Assembly (NCBI RefSeq): GCF_023015625.1
Contig: NZ_JALKAH010000001.1
Span: 992,001 to 1,056,000 of the forward strand
From: Yoonia sp. F2084L
GTDB taxonomy: Bacteria; Pseudomonadota; Alphaproteobacteria; Rhodobacterales; Rhodobacteraceae
DNA length: 64,000 bases
Direction: 5' to 3'
Made by a program: the position numbers and the translations under genes. Below are positions 41,566 through 51,962 of this stretch, piece by piece. How positions within the stretch are numbered: the first letter of the stretch is position 1; each line of letters opens with the position of its first letter. Under the pieces are notes generated by a model. It made no database searches. It was not told where the DNA came from and worked only from the letters and a program-made list of their open reading frames with translations.

Positions 41566-42234
41566 TCAGCCGATCAGGCGCGCGACCACATCATCAAGCT
41601 GATCATAGCTGTCGATTGTGGCCTCTGGATCAAGTGCCAGCACATCGTCACGCCCCGGTCCAAAGGTCACCAAAACGGATGGCACACCCGCATTGCGCGA
41701 CGTATCGCGGTCGGTCGCGGTATCGCCCACCAGCAGCGAACGGCCCGTATCACCGCCCGCGCGCCGCACGGCCTCAAAATGGTGTTCGGGGTCGGGTTTG
41801 CGCACCGGCAGTGTGTCGGCCCCGACCAGCGAGGCAAATGCATCGCGCACGCCAAGGCTTGTCATCAGAGTTTCGGCCAATCCTTCAGGTTTGTTTGTGG
41901 CAATACCGACCGCGTAATCGGCCAAGAGCAGGCGCTCTACTGCCTCCATCGCGCCGGGATACATGACGGTATGGGTATCAATGTCTGCGGCATAAGCGTC
42001 CAACAAAACTGGATACTGCGCGTCAACCTCCGCCTTACCGAACCCTTCCACCCGTGAAAAACCCAAGGTCAGCATCGCGCGACCACCCCGCAGCGCGGTC
42101 GCGGCGTCTTGGCTGTGGTCCAGCAAATCACCCAAACCCAGCCCACGAAAGCAGGTGTTCGCCGCTGCGATCAAATCGCCGCTGGTGTCGGCCAACGTGC
42201 CATCAAGATCGAAAATCACTGTGCGCTTTGTCAT
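41566..42234 (-). CDS. gph: HAD-family phosphoglycolate phosphatase
   Basis: A 222-residue HAD hydrolase of the phosphoglycolate phosphatase type. Motif I is VIFDLDGTLAD with nucleophile D9 and acid D11; IATNKPEG holds motif II, RKPDPEHHFEAV motif III and VGDTATDRDTSRNAGVPSVL motif IV. Start set at the ATG of MTKRTVIFDLDG. It follows glmU divergently (122-base gap) and precedes the aminotransferase gene by 67 bases. Phosphoglycolate comes from repair of DNA 3' ends or from photorespiration; other small phosphates are possible. Confidence 0.88.
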   Translation of the reverse strand: MTKRTVIFDLDGTLADTSGDLIAAANTCFRGLGLGDLLDHSQDAATALRGGRAMLTLGFSRVEGFGKAEVDAQYPVLLDAYAADIDTHTVMYPGAMEAVERLLLADYAVGIATNKPEGLAETLMTSLGVRDAFASLVGADTLPVRKPDPEHHFEAVRRAGGDTGRSLLVGDTATDRDTSRNAGVPSVLVTFGPGRDDVLALDPEATIDSYDQLDDVVARLIG

Positions 42235-42356
42235 GGCCCTGCCTTTTATCTCGCTGACACTCTGTAACGCCATGTAAACTGATGTGAACCCCCATCCCCT
42301 TGTGATAATCAAAAAGGGCAGTAGAAGTCGCATCAACAACAAGGTTTGAGGCAGCA

Positions 42357-43700
42357 ATGGCAACCGCACTGATTATCCTAGGCGCCGGCATGGGCACGCG
42401 CATGAATTCCGACCTGCCCAAGGTGCTGCATCAGATCGCAGGCGCGCCGATGCTGGTACATGCGATGAAATCCGGTGCAGCGCTTGAACCGGAGCGCACC
42501 GTTGTGGTTGCGGGGCATGGGGCGGATTTGGTTGAAAAGGCGGCTAAGGCTTATGATTCCGATGTGACCATCGCTATTCAGTCTGAACAGTTAGGCACTG
42601 CCCATGCCGTGAACCAGGCCCGTGAAGCTTTGAAAGGGTTCACAGGTGATGCCTTGGTGCTTTACGGCGACACACCCTTCATTCGCCCCGAAACACTTGC
42701 TGCCATGACAGCGGCACGGCTGACCCATGATGTGGTTGTGCTGGGGTTCGAGGCGGCTGATCCGGGACGCTATGGCCGTTTGATCATGCAAGACGATCAG
42801 TTGGACCGGATTGTGGAATTCAAGGATGCAACGGATGAAGAGCGCCGCGTAACCCTATGCAATAGCGGTGTTGTTGCCGCAGATAGCGCAACGCTCTTTG
42901 ATCTGATTGACGCGGTTGGAAACGACAATGCCGCTGGCGAATACTACCTCACCGATATCATCGGCATTGCCCGCGCACGCGGGCTGTCAGCCACTGTGGT
43001 GCGCTGTGATGAGGCCGAGACGCTTGGGATTAATTCCCGCGCCGAACTTAGCCAGGCCGAAGCGCTGTTTCAGACCCACGCCCGTGCGGATGCTCAGTCT
43101 GATGGCGTGACGCTGACCGCCCCCGAAACGGTGTTCTTCGCGCATGATACGGTGATCGGGCGGGATACTGTGATCGAGCCCAACGTCGTCTTCGGCCCCG
43201 GCGTCACCGTTGAATCAGGCGCCACCATTCGCGCCTTCAGCCATTTGGAAGGGTGTCATGTGTCGCGCGGTGCCGTCGTCGGCCCTTACGCCCGTCTGCG
43301 CCCCGGCGCGGAACTGGCCGAGAACGTGAAAATCGGCAATTTTGTCGAGGTCAAGAATGCGCAAGTGGCCGAAGGCGCAAAGGTCAATCACTTGTCCTAC
43401 ATCGGCGACGCCGCTATCGGCGCGCGTAGCAACATTGGTGCTGGCACGATCACCTGCAATTATGATGGTGTCTTCAAGCATAAAACGACGATTGGCGAGG
43501 ATGCGTTTATCGGATCCAACACCATGCTGGTTGCCCCTGTCACCATTGGTGATCAGGCGATGACGGGCAGCGGGTCCGTCGTGACAAAAGACGTACCTCC
43601 GGGCGATTTGGCCGTTGCGCGCGCACGGCAGGAAAACAAGGCAGGCTTTGCAGTGCGCCTGTTTGAAAAACTCAAAGCCAGAAAAGCAAAAGGGTCCTAA
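42357..43700 (+). CDS. glmU: Bifunctional UDP-N-acetylglucosamine pyrophosphorylase / GlcN-1-P N-acetyltransferase
   Basis: A 447-residue two-domain enzyme for the last two steps to UDP-GlcNAc. The uridyltransferase signature LGAGMGTRMNSDLPKVLH is at residues 8-25; the left-handed beta-helix acetyltransferase domain occupies the second half with hexapeptide repeats, RLRPGAELAENVKIGNFVE, NHLSYIGDAAIG and GAGTITCNYDGVFKHKT. Divergent from gph, 3 bases before glmS. Confidence 0.97.
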   Translation: MATALIILGAGMGTRMNSDLPKVLHQIAGAPMLVHAMKSGAALEPERTVVVAGHGADLVEKAAKAYDSDVTIAIQSEQLGTAHAVNQAREALKGFTGDALVLYGDTPFIRPETLAAMTAARLTHDVVVLGFEAADPGRYGRLIMQDDQLDRIVEFKDATDEERRVTLCNSGVVAADSATLFDLIDAVGNDNAAGEYYLTDIIGIARARGLSATVVRCDEAETLGINSRAELSQAEALFQTHARADAQSDGVTLTAPETVFFAHDTVIGRDTVIEPNVVFGPGVTVESGATIRAFSHLEGCHVSRGAVVGPYARLRPGAELAENVKIGNFVEVKNAQVAEGAKVNHLSYIGDAAIGARSNIGAGTITCNYDGVFKHKTTIGEDAFIGSNTMLVAPVTIGDQAMTGSGSVVTKDVPPGDLAVARARQENKAGFAVRLFEKLKARKAKGS

Positions 43701-43703
43701 ACC

Positions 43704-45527
43704 ATGTGTGGCATTGTCGGTGTATTGGGCGATCACGAGGCCGCCCCATTGTTGGTCGAGGCGCTTAAGCGGTTGGAATATCGCGGATACGACAGCGCAG
43801 GGATCGCCACCATCAACGACATGCGGCTGGACCGACGGCGCGCGGTTGGCAAGCTGGTGAACCTGTCTGACATGCTGGTGCATGACCCGCTGCCGGGCAA
43901 AGCAGGCATCGGCCACACCCGCTGGGCGACCCATGGTGCGCCCAATGCAGGCAACGCACATCCGCATCGCGCAGGTAGTGTCGCTGTTGTGCATAACGGG
44001 ATTGTCGAGAATTTTCGCGAATTGCGCAGTTTTCTGGCCGACCAAGGCGTTGGGTTTGAAACCGATACAGATACGGAAACCGTGGCGCTTTTGGCGAACT
44101 ACTATCGCGATCAAGGGCTAAGCCCGCGTGACGCAGCAGAGCAGACGATTGCGCGGCTTGAAGGCGCATATGCGCTGTGCTTTCTCTTCGATGGCGAAGA
44201 CGATCTGCTGATCGCCGCCCGCAAGGGCTCGCCACTGGCGATTGGCTATGGCGACGGTGAAATGTTCGTCGGCTCCGATGCTATCGCGCTCGCACCTATG
44301 ACCGACCGGATCAGCTATTTGGAAGAAGGCGATTGGGCGGTGATTACCCGCACCAGCGTTGAAATTCGCGATGCGAACGGGGCCATCGCCAACCGTGCGG
44401 TCAAAACTATCCAGATTGATACCGCCCGCGTCGATAAGGCCGGGTTCAAGCACTTCATGGCCAAGGAAATCGCCGAGCAACCCGTCGTGCTGCAAGGGGC
44501 GCTGTCGCATTACATCAGCGCTGATGGCACGGCGGTGACGATGCCTGAACCAGAGGTCGACTTTGCAAAGGTCGAACGCATGACCATGGTCGCCTGCGGT
44601 ACGGCATTTTATGCCTGTCTGGTTGCGAAGTACTGGTTCGAGCAGATCGCCGGTATCCCGGTGGAGGTCGATGTCGCGTCCGAATTCCGCTACCGCGAAC
44701 CACCGGTGACGTCCGGCACTGTGGCACTGTTTGTCAGCCAGTCGGGCGAAACCGCCGATACACTCGCCGCGCTGCGCTACATGGAAGGCAAGGCCGACAA
44801 AATCATGTCAGTCGTCAATGTCCCCGAAAGCTCAATCGCGCGCGAAAGCGATATGGCGCTGCCGATTTTGGCCGGAACCGAGATTGGGGTCGCCTCAACC
44901 AAGGCATTCACCTGCCAACTGACGACCCTCGCCATCCTTGCTTTGCGCGCCGCACAAATGCGCGGCAAGTTGGGCGATGCTGCACTAGCGGAAAAACTGG
45001 TCGCTTTGCGCGCGTTGCCGGGGCTTTTGAACCACGCACTGGGGATTGAGGAGAAGTCCAAAGACATTTCGCGCAAGCTGGCTGAGGCGCGTGATATTCT
45101 GTTCTTGGGGCGTGGAGCGATGTATCCGCTTGCTCTTGAAGGTGCACTTAAATTAAAAGAAATCAGCTATATACATGCCGAAGCTTATGCATCTGGCGAA
45201 TTGAAACATGGCCCCATCGCCTTGGTCGACAAACATGTGCCCGTGATCGTCATGGCCCCCCGCGACAGCCTTTTCGATAAAACCGTATCCAACATGCAGG
45301 AAGTCATGGCGCGCGGCGGCAAGGTACTGTTGATCACCGATCAAAAGGGCGCCGATGAAGCGGGCGAAGGCGTTTGGGATATGATCATCATGCCGGAAAT
45401 TGATCCGTTCCTCGCCCCGATCCTTTATGCGATCCCAGCGCAACTGCTGGCCTATCATACGGCTGTCGCCAAGGGCACGGATGTGGACCAGCCCCGCAAT
45501 CTGGCCAAGTCAGTGACCGTCGAATGA
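43704..45527 (+). CDS. glmS: Glutamine--fructose-6-phosphate aminotransferase
   Basis: A 607-residue enzyme making GlcN-6-P. N-terminal class II amidotransferase with the catalytic Cys2 (MCGIVGVLG), GHTRWATHGAPN and NGIVENFRELR; then two SIS isomerase domains (SQSGETADTLAAL, KEISYIHAEAYASGELKHGP) and the C-terminal DQPRNLAKSVTVE. No glmS ribozyme is expected in this clade and none is seen. With glmU it makes an amino-sugar operon. Confidence 0.98.
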   Translation: MCGIVGVLGDHEAAPLLVEALKRLEYRGYDSAGIATINDMRLDRRRAVGKLVNLSDMLVHDPLPGKAGIGHTRWATHGAPNAGNAHPHRAGSVAVVHNGIVENFRELRSFLADQGVGFETDTDTETVALLANYYRDQGLSPRDAAEQTIARLEGAYALCFLFDGEDDLLIAARKGSPLAIGYGDGEMFVGSDAIALAPMTDRISYLEEGDWAVITRTSVEIRDANGAIANRAVKTIQIDTARVDKAGFKHFMAKEIAEQPVVLQGALSHYISADGTAVTMPEPEVDFAKVERMTMVACGTAFYACLVAKYWFEQIAGIPVEVDVASEFRYREPPVTSGTVALFVSQSGETADTLAALRYMEGKADKIMSVVNVPESSIARESDMALPILAGTEIGVASTKAFTCQLTTLAILALRAAQMRGKLGDAALAEKLVALRALPGLLNHALGIEEKSKDISRKLAEARDILFLGRGAMYPLALEGALKLKEISYIHAEAYASGELKHGPIALVDKHVPVIVMAPRDSLFDKTVSNMQEVMARGGKVLLITDQKGADEAGEGVWDMIIMPEIDPFLAPILYAIPAQLLAYHTAVAKGTDVDQPRNLAKSVTVE

Positions 45528-46210
45528 TCACCGCAAAGACAGCAATTGCACAACTGCGCGCTTTGGGTGATCCGGTCAAAGCGGCTGAGATGCACAAGTA
45601 TCACAAGGTGGACCGCCCCTATCTGGGTATCGCAAATCCGGCGATTGATGAGCACGTGAAAGCATGGCGGGCTGATGTGGATCTTGAACAGCGGTTGGCG
45701 CTGGCGAAGGGTCTTTGGAAGGGAAACACCCACGAAGGGCGTATTGCGGCGGCAAAACTGCTTACGCAGGCGCGGATCAGGCCTGATGACGCAGGCGCTT
45801 GGGCACTGATCACCGCGTGGGTGCCAGAGTTCGACGCATGGGCCATCGCCGATCACGCCAGCATTGCCGGGCAAAAGCGACTGGTCGCTGACCCATCGCG
45901 TTTAGATGAAGTCGAAGTGTGGACAACATCGGATCATATGTGGACCAAACGTGCAGCCTTGGTCATGACCCTGCCCTGGACCAAACAGAACCACCCCAAA
46001 CCCGCCGATACAGCGATCCGAGACCGGGTTCTGGGCTGGGCTGCGTCTTATGTCACTGATCACGATTGGTTTATACAAAAAGCAATCGCGTGGTGGCTGC
46101 GCGAGCTATCCAAGCATGACCCGGACCGGGTGCGCAACTTTCTGGATGCCCACAGGGCTGACATGAAACCCTTTGCCGTCAAAGAGGCCGCGCGTAAACT
46201 GCCCGACTAG
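45524..46210 (+). CDS. AlkD-like DNA alkylation repair protein
   Basis: A 228-residue HEAT-like helical protein of the DNA alkylation repair (AlkD) family. Typical parts: YHKVDRPYLGIANPAIDEHV near the N terminus, LWKGNTHEGRIAAAKLL, WTTSDHMWTKRAALVMTLPW and WFIQKAIAWWLRELSKHDPD. AlkD enzymes remove alkylated purines without base flipping. Its ATG overlaps the glmS stop by four bases; its own stop shares CTAG with the stop of the convergent lipoprotein gene. Confidence 0.88.
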   Translation: MITAKTAIAQLRALGDPVKAAEMHKYHKVDRPYLGIANPAIDEHVKAWRADVDLEQRLALAKGLWKGNTHEGRIAAAKLLTQARIRPDDAGAWALITAWVPEFDAWAIADHASIAGQKRLVADPSRLDEVEVWTTSDHMWTKRAALVMTLPWTKQNHPKPADTAIRDRVLGWAASYVTDHDWFIQKAIAWWLRELSKHDPDRVRNFLDAHRADMKPFAVKEAARKLPD

Positions 46211-46686
46211 GGCGCGCCATACACTGTGACTTCCGGCAATGATGTTAAAGGCGCTTCGATCAGGCGCATCGCGGCAAGGCTCATCTGGCTGCCGGACCCT
46301 GCGGCACCGCCTGAGGGGCGCAGTTCGATGTTGATCGTCTTGCCTTGGTATTCGACGCGACCAGCGGTGAGCGCGGTCACCAAGGGCGTTTTCAGCCAAA
46401 TTCCCGGTTCTGCTGGTGGCCCGAGCGATGCAATCGTCGTACCCAGCGCCTGATCATCGCCCGTCGGTTCTTCGGTGACGACAGCCGCATCGCGTTCTGC
46501 CTGACTGGTCGTGTCAAACTGCTCGGCGGTGACTGCCGTTACTGGTGGCCGTGGCGGCGGCGTGGGGTTCAGCGTTGGCACGGGTGCGGCAATGGCGGGT
46601 GCCGCAGCGGTGCCAAACAGCCCCTGAAATGACGGGGTGGAACAGCCGGCGAGGGCCACGATAGGCAGGATCAAAACTAGTCTCAT
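46207..46686 (-). CDS. Hypothetical lipoprotein
   Basis: A 159-residue lipoprotein with signal MRLVLILPIVALAGC (Cys15), a Pro/Ala-rich linker (PVPTLNPTPPPRPPV) and a soluble part with GIWLKTPLVTALTAGRVEYQ and INIELRPSGG. I recall similar proteins in Rhodobacterales mis-annotated as D-galactarate dehydratase; the sequence shows no such catalytic domain. It is divergent from moaA and ends in the CTAG shared with the AlkD-like gene. Confidence 0.72.
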   Translation of the reverse strand: MRLVLILPIVALAGCSTPSFQGLFGTAAAPAIAAPVPTLNPTPPPRPPVTAVTAEQFDTTSQAERDAAVVTEEPTGDDQALGTTIASLGPPAEPGIWLKTPLVTALTAGRVEYQGKTINIELRPSGGAAGSGSQMSLAAMRLIEAPLTSLPEVTVYGAP

Positions 46687-46771
46687 AGCGTCACCCTATG
46701 CCGCCATTTGATGCCATGCAACGGCCCTCATGGCGCTTGCGCAGCGCATCGCCCGTGCTAAGGTTACCAGT

Positions 46772-47776
46772 ATGACAGAGCCATTGATCGACCCGTTTGC
46801 CCGCACGATTGAATACCTTCGAGTATCGGTCACCGATCGTTGTGATTTTCGCTGTGTGTACTGCATGTCAGAGAACATGACCTTCCTGCCCAAAAAAGAG
46901 CTTTTGACGCTGGAAGAGCTGGACCGCATGTGTTCCGCCTTTGTCCGGCTTGGTGTGCGCAAACTTCGGATCACCGGGGGTGAGCCTTTGGTCCGCCGCG
47001 ACATCATGACGTTCTTTCAAAGCATGTCGCGGCATCTGGATACGGGCGCATTGCACGAGCTGACGCTGACCACGAATGGCAGCCAGCTTGAGCGCTTCGC
47101 CGATGATCTGTTTGCGGCTGGTGTACGGCGGATCAACGTGTCGCTCGACACGCTGGATGAGACGAAATTCGCTGACATTACGCGCTGGGGCCGCCTGCCC
47201 CAGGTTTTGCGCGGGATTGATGCCGCACAAAAGGCCGGGTTGCGGGTCAAGATCAATACCGTCGCACTGAAAGGCTTTAACGAGGATGAGCTGGAAACGC
47301 TCACCGATTGGTGTGCCTCGCGTGACATGGATCTGACGTTCATCGAAGTGATGCCAATGGGCGATATCGGAAACGAAGATCGGTTTGGGCAATACTGGTC
47401 GCTAAAAGACCTGCGCGCTCGCCTTGAAGCACGGTCAACGCTGACCGATTTGCCTGAACGCACCGGTGGACCGGCGCGCTATGTGAGGGTTGAAAATACC
47501 GGACAAAAGATCGGCTTCATCACCCCGCTCAGCCATAATTTCTGCGAAAGTTGCAACCGCGTCCGGATCACCTGCACCGGTGAGATATATACCTGCCTGG
47601 GTCAGGAAGGGCATTCCGACCTGCGCGCACCGTTGCGCGCGTCCGAGGCAGATATTGACCTCGAAAACGCGATCCGGGCTGCGATCGCACTAAAGCCCAA
47701 GGGGCATGATTTTGACTATTCGCGCCAGAAGGTCGACGGGCAGGTCAGCCGGCACATGTCGCATACGGGTGGCTGA
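46772..47776 (+). CDS. moaA: GTP 3',8-cyclase MoaA
   Basis: A 334-residue radical SAM enzyme starting molybdopterin synthesis. The SAM cluster is C24, C28, C31 (CDFRCVYC), ITGGEPLVR follows, and the second cluster is in [18 protein letters not shown]. The conserved C-terminal Gly-Gly is present (SHTGG). Start at 46772 with AAGG upstream; an upstream frame-open Met at 46730 was dropped. Other moa genes are not in the window. Confidence 0.97.
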   Translation: MTEPLIDPFARTIEYLRVSVTDRCDFRCVYCMSENMTFLPKKELLTLEELDRMCSAFVRLGVRKLRITGGEPLVRRDIMTFFQSMSRHLDTGALHELTLTTNGSQLERFADDLFAAGVRRINVSLDTLDETKFADITRWGRLPQVLRGIDAAQKAGLRVKINTVALKGFNEDELETLTDWCASRDMDLTFIEVMPMGDIGNEDRFGQYWSLKDLRARLEARSTLTDLPERTGGPARYVRVENTGQKIGFITPLSHNFCESCNRVRITCTGEIYTCLGQEGHSDLRAPLRASEADIDLENAIRAAIALKPKGHDFDYSRQKVDGQVSRHMSHTGG

Positions 47777-47961
47777 GCTTGCAGGCTCATTGCGCCCCGG
47801 AACTGCTGCTCCCATGTGACAAAACCTATGCGGGAACGTGCCCAAAGCAAGAATAACTGGCTGACGTCCTATCCTTTAGGACAGAACGCGAGTTTTTCTC
47901 TCATGGTGTCCTCGTCATCCCGCTAAGCTATTTTAATGTATAGTAAAGGTTAGCGAGTAAC
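47777..47961 (+). other. Intergenic region downstream of moaA
   Basis: A 185-base gap with lower GC toward its end. It contains a short hairpin GTCCTA-TCCTT-TAGGAC (47866-47882) and, near the small secreted gene, TATTTTAATGTATAGT, which could include a -10 box. No convincing terminator for moaA or complete promoter could be fixed by eye. Confidence 0.4.
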
Positions 47962-48279
47962 ATGTTTAACAAATCCAACGGTAAGATCACCGCAGTCATT
48001 TTTTTCACCGCGTTGGCGGTGCCAACCATCACCACCGCAGAACAAATTGAGCTTCGTTCTTACGATGGCTCAGCCAGCATGGCTGGCAAGCTAACGGGCT
48101 ACAACGACGGCCTCTATCAATTGGAAACAGCGCTAGGCAGCCTGATGATTTCTGCAAGCCGGGTACAGTGTGAAGGCGCGGCATGCCCCTTGGCGTCAAC
48201 TGTGCTGTCAGATCTCCAAGCTGCGCAGGATGAACAGCTATGTGAGAACGGGATGCCAACCGATATCCTAACCAACTAG
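47962..48279 (+). CDS. Small secreted protein resembling the N-terminal domain of OmpA-type phosphate-binding proteins
   Basis: A 105-residue protein with signal peptide (KITAVIFFTALAVPTITTA) and a short domain: IELRSYDGSASMAGKLTGYN, YQLETALGSLMISASRVQC, EGAACP. From memory this corresponds to the first mature domain of the substrate-binding/OmpA family proteins of Rhodobacterales, which read on into a phosphate-binding and OmpA module. Here the frame stops at 48279 with no such continuation. It may be a standalone domain or a remnant. Lower GC than the surroundings. Confidence 0.55.
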   Translation: MFNKSNGKITAVIFFTALAVPTITTAEQIELRSYDGSASMAGKLTGYNDGLYQLETALGSLMISASRVQCEGAACPLASTVLSDLQAAQDEQLCENGMPTDILTN

Positions 48280-48379
48280 GGTCAGGATCCATCTTTGGTA
48301 AGCGGGGCAGATTGCCCTCACTTTCGACCGCATGGGCTGTGTTGCTACAACAGGGTTAGTTTTGGCGCAAACCAGCAAT

Positions 48380-49543
48380 TCACCCTGCTGGCATCCTTTG
48401 CTCTACGATCTCGGCCCACCATGAACATCCTGCTGGAATAGCTTCATCCGCAAAGTTGTATTCGGGATGATGCACCGACGCCGTATCGCCGTTGCCAACC
48501 AGAATATACGCTCCCGGACGCTCTTCGAGCATGAATGCAAAGTCTTCGCCGCCCATCACCAAGGGGGCGTACTCGCATGCCCCGGACACTGATTTTGCCA
48601 CCTCGGCTGCGAACTCTGTCTGTGCTTCGCTGTTCACCATTATCGGGTAGCCGCGCACATAGTCCACGTCCGCAGTGGCGCCAAATGTCGTCGCTATCCC
48701 TTCTGCAATCTCGATCAACCGCTTTTCGGCCAGATCACGCATTCCCGCAGAAAGCGTGCGCACGGTTCCACGCAGATGCACTGTCTGCGGGATGACATTG
48801 TGGGCTTTGGATGAGGTCTCAAAGCTGGTGACCGAGACAACCACCTGTTCCACCGGATCAACGTTGCGCGATGCGATTGTCTGCAATGCGATCACGATTT
48901 GGCTGGCCACCACGGTCGTATCAATCGTTTCCTGAGGTTTGGCGGCGTGCCCACCCTTGCCTTCAATCGTCATTTCAAACTGATCTGCTGCGGCAAAGAA
49001 TGCGCCCGGCCGGATCGCAAAGCTGCCGACCGGTTTACCGGGCCAGTTGTGCATGCCGTAAACCTCTTGAATACCCCAGCGGTCCATCATGCCATCGTCA
49101 CACATTTCCTTGCCGCCACCGCCGCCTTCTTCGGCAGGTTGGAAAATGACCACAACCTTCCCGTCGAAATTGCGGGTTTCAGAGAGGTATTTCGCCGCCC
49201 CCAGCAACATCGCGGTATGCCCGTCGTGTCCACAGGCGTGCATCGCGCCATCCACTTTCGACTTGTAGTCGAGCCCGGTTTGTTCGTGAATCGGAAGGGC
49301 GTCCATATCGGCGCGCAAACCGATGACTTTGCCTGATGTGTCGCTTTTGCCATTGATCACGCCGACCACGCCGGTGCGCCCGATGCCTGTGACGATTTCA
49401 TCGCAACCAAATTCCTTGAGTTTTTCGGCAACGATGGCCGAAGTCCGATGCGTCTCAAACAGGATTTCGGGGTTCTCATGCAGGTCGCGGCGCCACGCTG
49501 TAATTTCGGGCAGGAGTTCTGCAAAGCGATTCTTGACGGGCAT
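48380..49543 (-). CDS. M20 family amidohydrolase, hippurate hydrolase-like
   Basis: A 387-residue zinc peptidase. Metal-site blocks: GLRADMDALPIHEQTGL, MHACGHDGHTAMLLGAAKYL with the Cys-Gly-His-Asp-Gly-His pattern, VVIFQPAEEGGGGGKEM, and MGGEDFAFMLEERPGAYI near the end. Family enzymes cleave N-acyl amino acids (hippurate, IAA-amino acids, N-acetyl-diaminopimelate). Start has GGAGG upstream. Encoded after argE and divergent from a peptide ABC importer, so import followed by amide hydrolysis is a likely scheme. Confidence 0.9.
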   Translation of the reverse strand: MPVKNRFAELLPEITAWRRDLHENPEILFETHRTSAIVAEKLKEFGCDEIVTGIGRTGVVGVINGKSDTSGKVIGLRADMDALPIHEQTGLDYKSKVDGAMHACGHDGHTAMLLGAAKYLSETRNFDGKVVVIFQPAEEGGGGGKEMCDDGMMDRWGIQEVYGMHNWPGKPVGSFAIRPGAFFAAADQFEMTIEGKGGHAAKPQETIDTTVVASQIVIALQTIASRNVDPVEQVVVSVTSFETSSKAHNVIPQTVHLRGTVRTLSAGMRDLAEKRLIEIAEGIATTFGATADVDYVRGYPIMVNSEAQTEFAAEVAKSVSGACEYAPLVMGGEDFAFMLEERPGAYILVGNGDTASVHHPEYNFADEAIPAGCSWWAEIVEQRMPAG

Positions 49544-49580
49544 TTTTAGGGCCTCCGGTTAAATATATACATTATGTGGT

Positions 49581-50741
49581 TCAATCGGCGAGCATGTCCA
49601 CCAGCCGACCGATAAACGCTTCGCCCTGCTGAAACTGATCCACTGTCACAAATTCATTTGGTTGATGGGCCTGCGCAATATCGCCGGGTCCACAGATCAC
49701 GGCAGAATAGCCGCGTTCCTGAAATTGGCCGGCCTCGGTGCCATAGCTGACAACATTGCTGGCGTTTTCACCAGTCAGTTGACGCACCATGGCTTCGGCT
49801 TTGCCATCTTGTTCGGGGACGAGTCCCGGCACTCTGAAATACTGCTCTGCGGTGATCCCGGCTTCTGGACGGACGGCTTTCATTTCCGCCTCAAGTTCGG
49901 CCACTTTCGCGTGAAACCGAGCCTTCCATTCAGCGATATCTTCGCCCGGTACGATGCGGAAATCAAAACCGAAGTGGCAGTCCTTGGCGGTGATGTTATG
50001 CGCCGTGCCGCCGCTGATCGTGCCTACATGCAGCGTGGTGTAAGGCGGGAAAAAATCGGCAGACAAATCACTGGGGGTGCGGGCCGCGTTTTCGGCGTTT
50101 ACCTCATTGGCCCAGTTGATCAGCTTGGCCGCCATCATCACGGCGCTGACGCCGGTGGGGGCAAGTGAGGAGTGCACTTCGAACCCGCGGAAATGCATCT
50201 TGTAGCCGATGCCACCTTTATGGCCGGTGACAACTTTCATCATCGACGGCTCCCCCACCAATACAGTGTCCGCACGGGGCAATCCCATGCTAACCATATG
50301 GTCGATCATGGGAGGAGCGCCGACGCAGCCGACTTCTTCGTCATAGCTCAGCGCGATCTGTAGCGGTCGTTTTATGCCGCGCTCCAAGGCCAATGGCACA
50401 GCCGACAACGCCAAGGCGTCAAAACCCTTCATGTCGCAGGTGCCACGCCCATAAAGCTTGCCGTCGCGCTCGGTTACGGTGAACGGGTCGGTGTCCCATG
50501 CTTGCCCATCGACAGGCACAACATCCGTATGACCGGATAGTACAACACCGCCATCGACCTGTGGTCCCACATGGGCATAGAGTGCCGCCTTCGTGCCATC
50601 CTCATTGGGCACGCGTGTCGACTTGACGCTAAATCCTGCAAGATAATCCTCAACAAAATCAATCAGTTCAAGATTGCTGTCGCGACTCACTGTCGGATAT
50701 CCAACCAATCGGTCCATTAATTCACGAGCGCTAAGCGTCAT
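49581..50741 (-). CDS. argE: Acetylornithine deacetylase (ArgE-type M20 peptidase)
   Basis: A 386-residue M20 peptidase. Seen: LSGHTDVVPVDGQAWDTDPF, LYGRGTCDMKGFDALAL, LSYDEEVGCVGAP and HQPNEFVTVDQFQQGEAFI with the last zinc His. Best fit is ArgE (N-acetylornithine to ornithine), but in this clade biosynthesis often uses ArgJ, so a catabolic deacylase is possible. AAAGGA lies before the ATG. Divergent from the ABC importer operon. Confidence 0.88.
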   Translation of the reverse strand: MTLSARELMDRLVGYPTVSRDSNLELIDFVEDYLAGFSVKSTRVPNEDGTKAALYAHVGPQVDGGVVLSGHTDVVPVDGQAWDTDPFTVTERDGKLYGRGTCDMKGFDALALSAVPLALERGIKRPLQIALSYDEEVGCVGAPPMIDHMVSMGLPRADTVLVGEPSMMKVVTGHKGGIGYKMHFRGFEVHSSLAPTGVSAVMMAAKLINWANEVNAENAARTPSDLSADFFPPYTTLHVGTISGGTAHNITAKDCHFGFDFRIVPGEDIAEWKARFHAKVAELEAEMKAVRPEAGITAEQYFRVPGLVPEQDGKAEAMVRQLTGENASNVVSYGTEAGQFQERGYSAVICGPGDIAQAHQPNEFVTVDQFQQGEAFIGRLVDMLAD

Positions 50742-50957
50742 ATCTATCCTTTCAAGACAATCCGTATTTCACGCAAGATAGAGCATATCTTGTGCAAAAC
50801 ATGGACAGCGACACTGTGGCGTGTTCATTACTGCACTGTAAACAGGTTTCGACTTGCGGGATCGAAATTTGATGATACCGTCTGTCGCTAAGGTCACCGG
50901 CGATTAATAAGTACGGGGCAAAAAAACAAGAATACTGAACCACTTGGGAGGTTCTAT
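50742..50957. promoter_or_regulatory. Divergent control region argE / peptide ABC operon
   Basis: These 216 bases carry the two opposite promoters. Two inverted repeats are visible: CAAGATA-GAGCA-TATCTTG (50774-50792), just in front of argE, and TTTCGA with TCGAAA at 50847-50852 and 50862-50867. GGGAGG precedes the first ABC gene. No -35/-10 pair is strong enough to call. The region is richer in AT than the genes. Confidence 0.5.

Positions 50958-51954
<997 letters not shown>

Positions 51955-51962
<8 letters not shown>

Noticed and set aside
46207-46686. D-galactarate dehydratase
   Set aside because: The protein is a 159-residue lipoprotein without any dehydratase domain.
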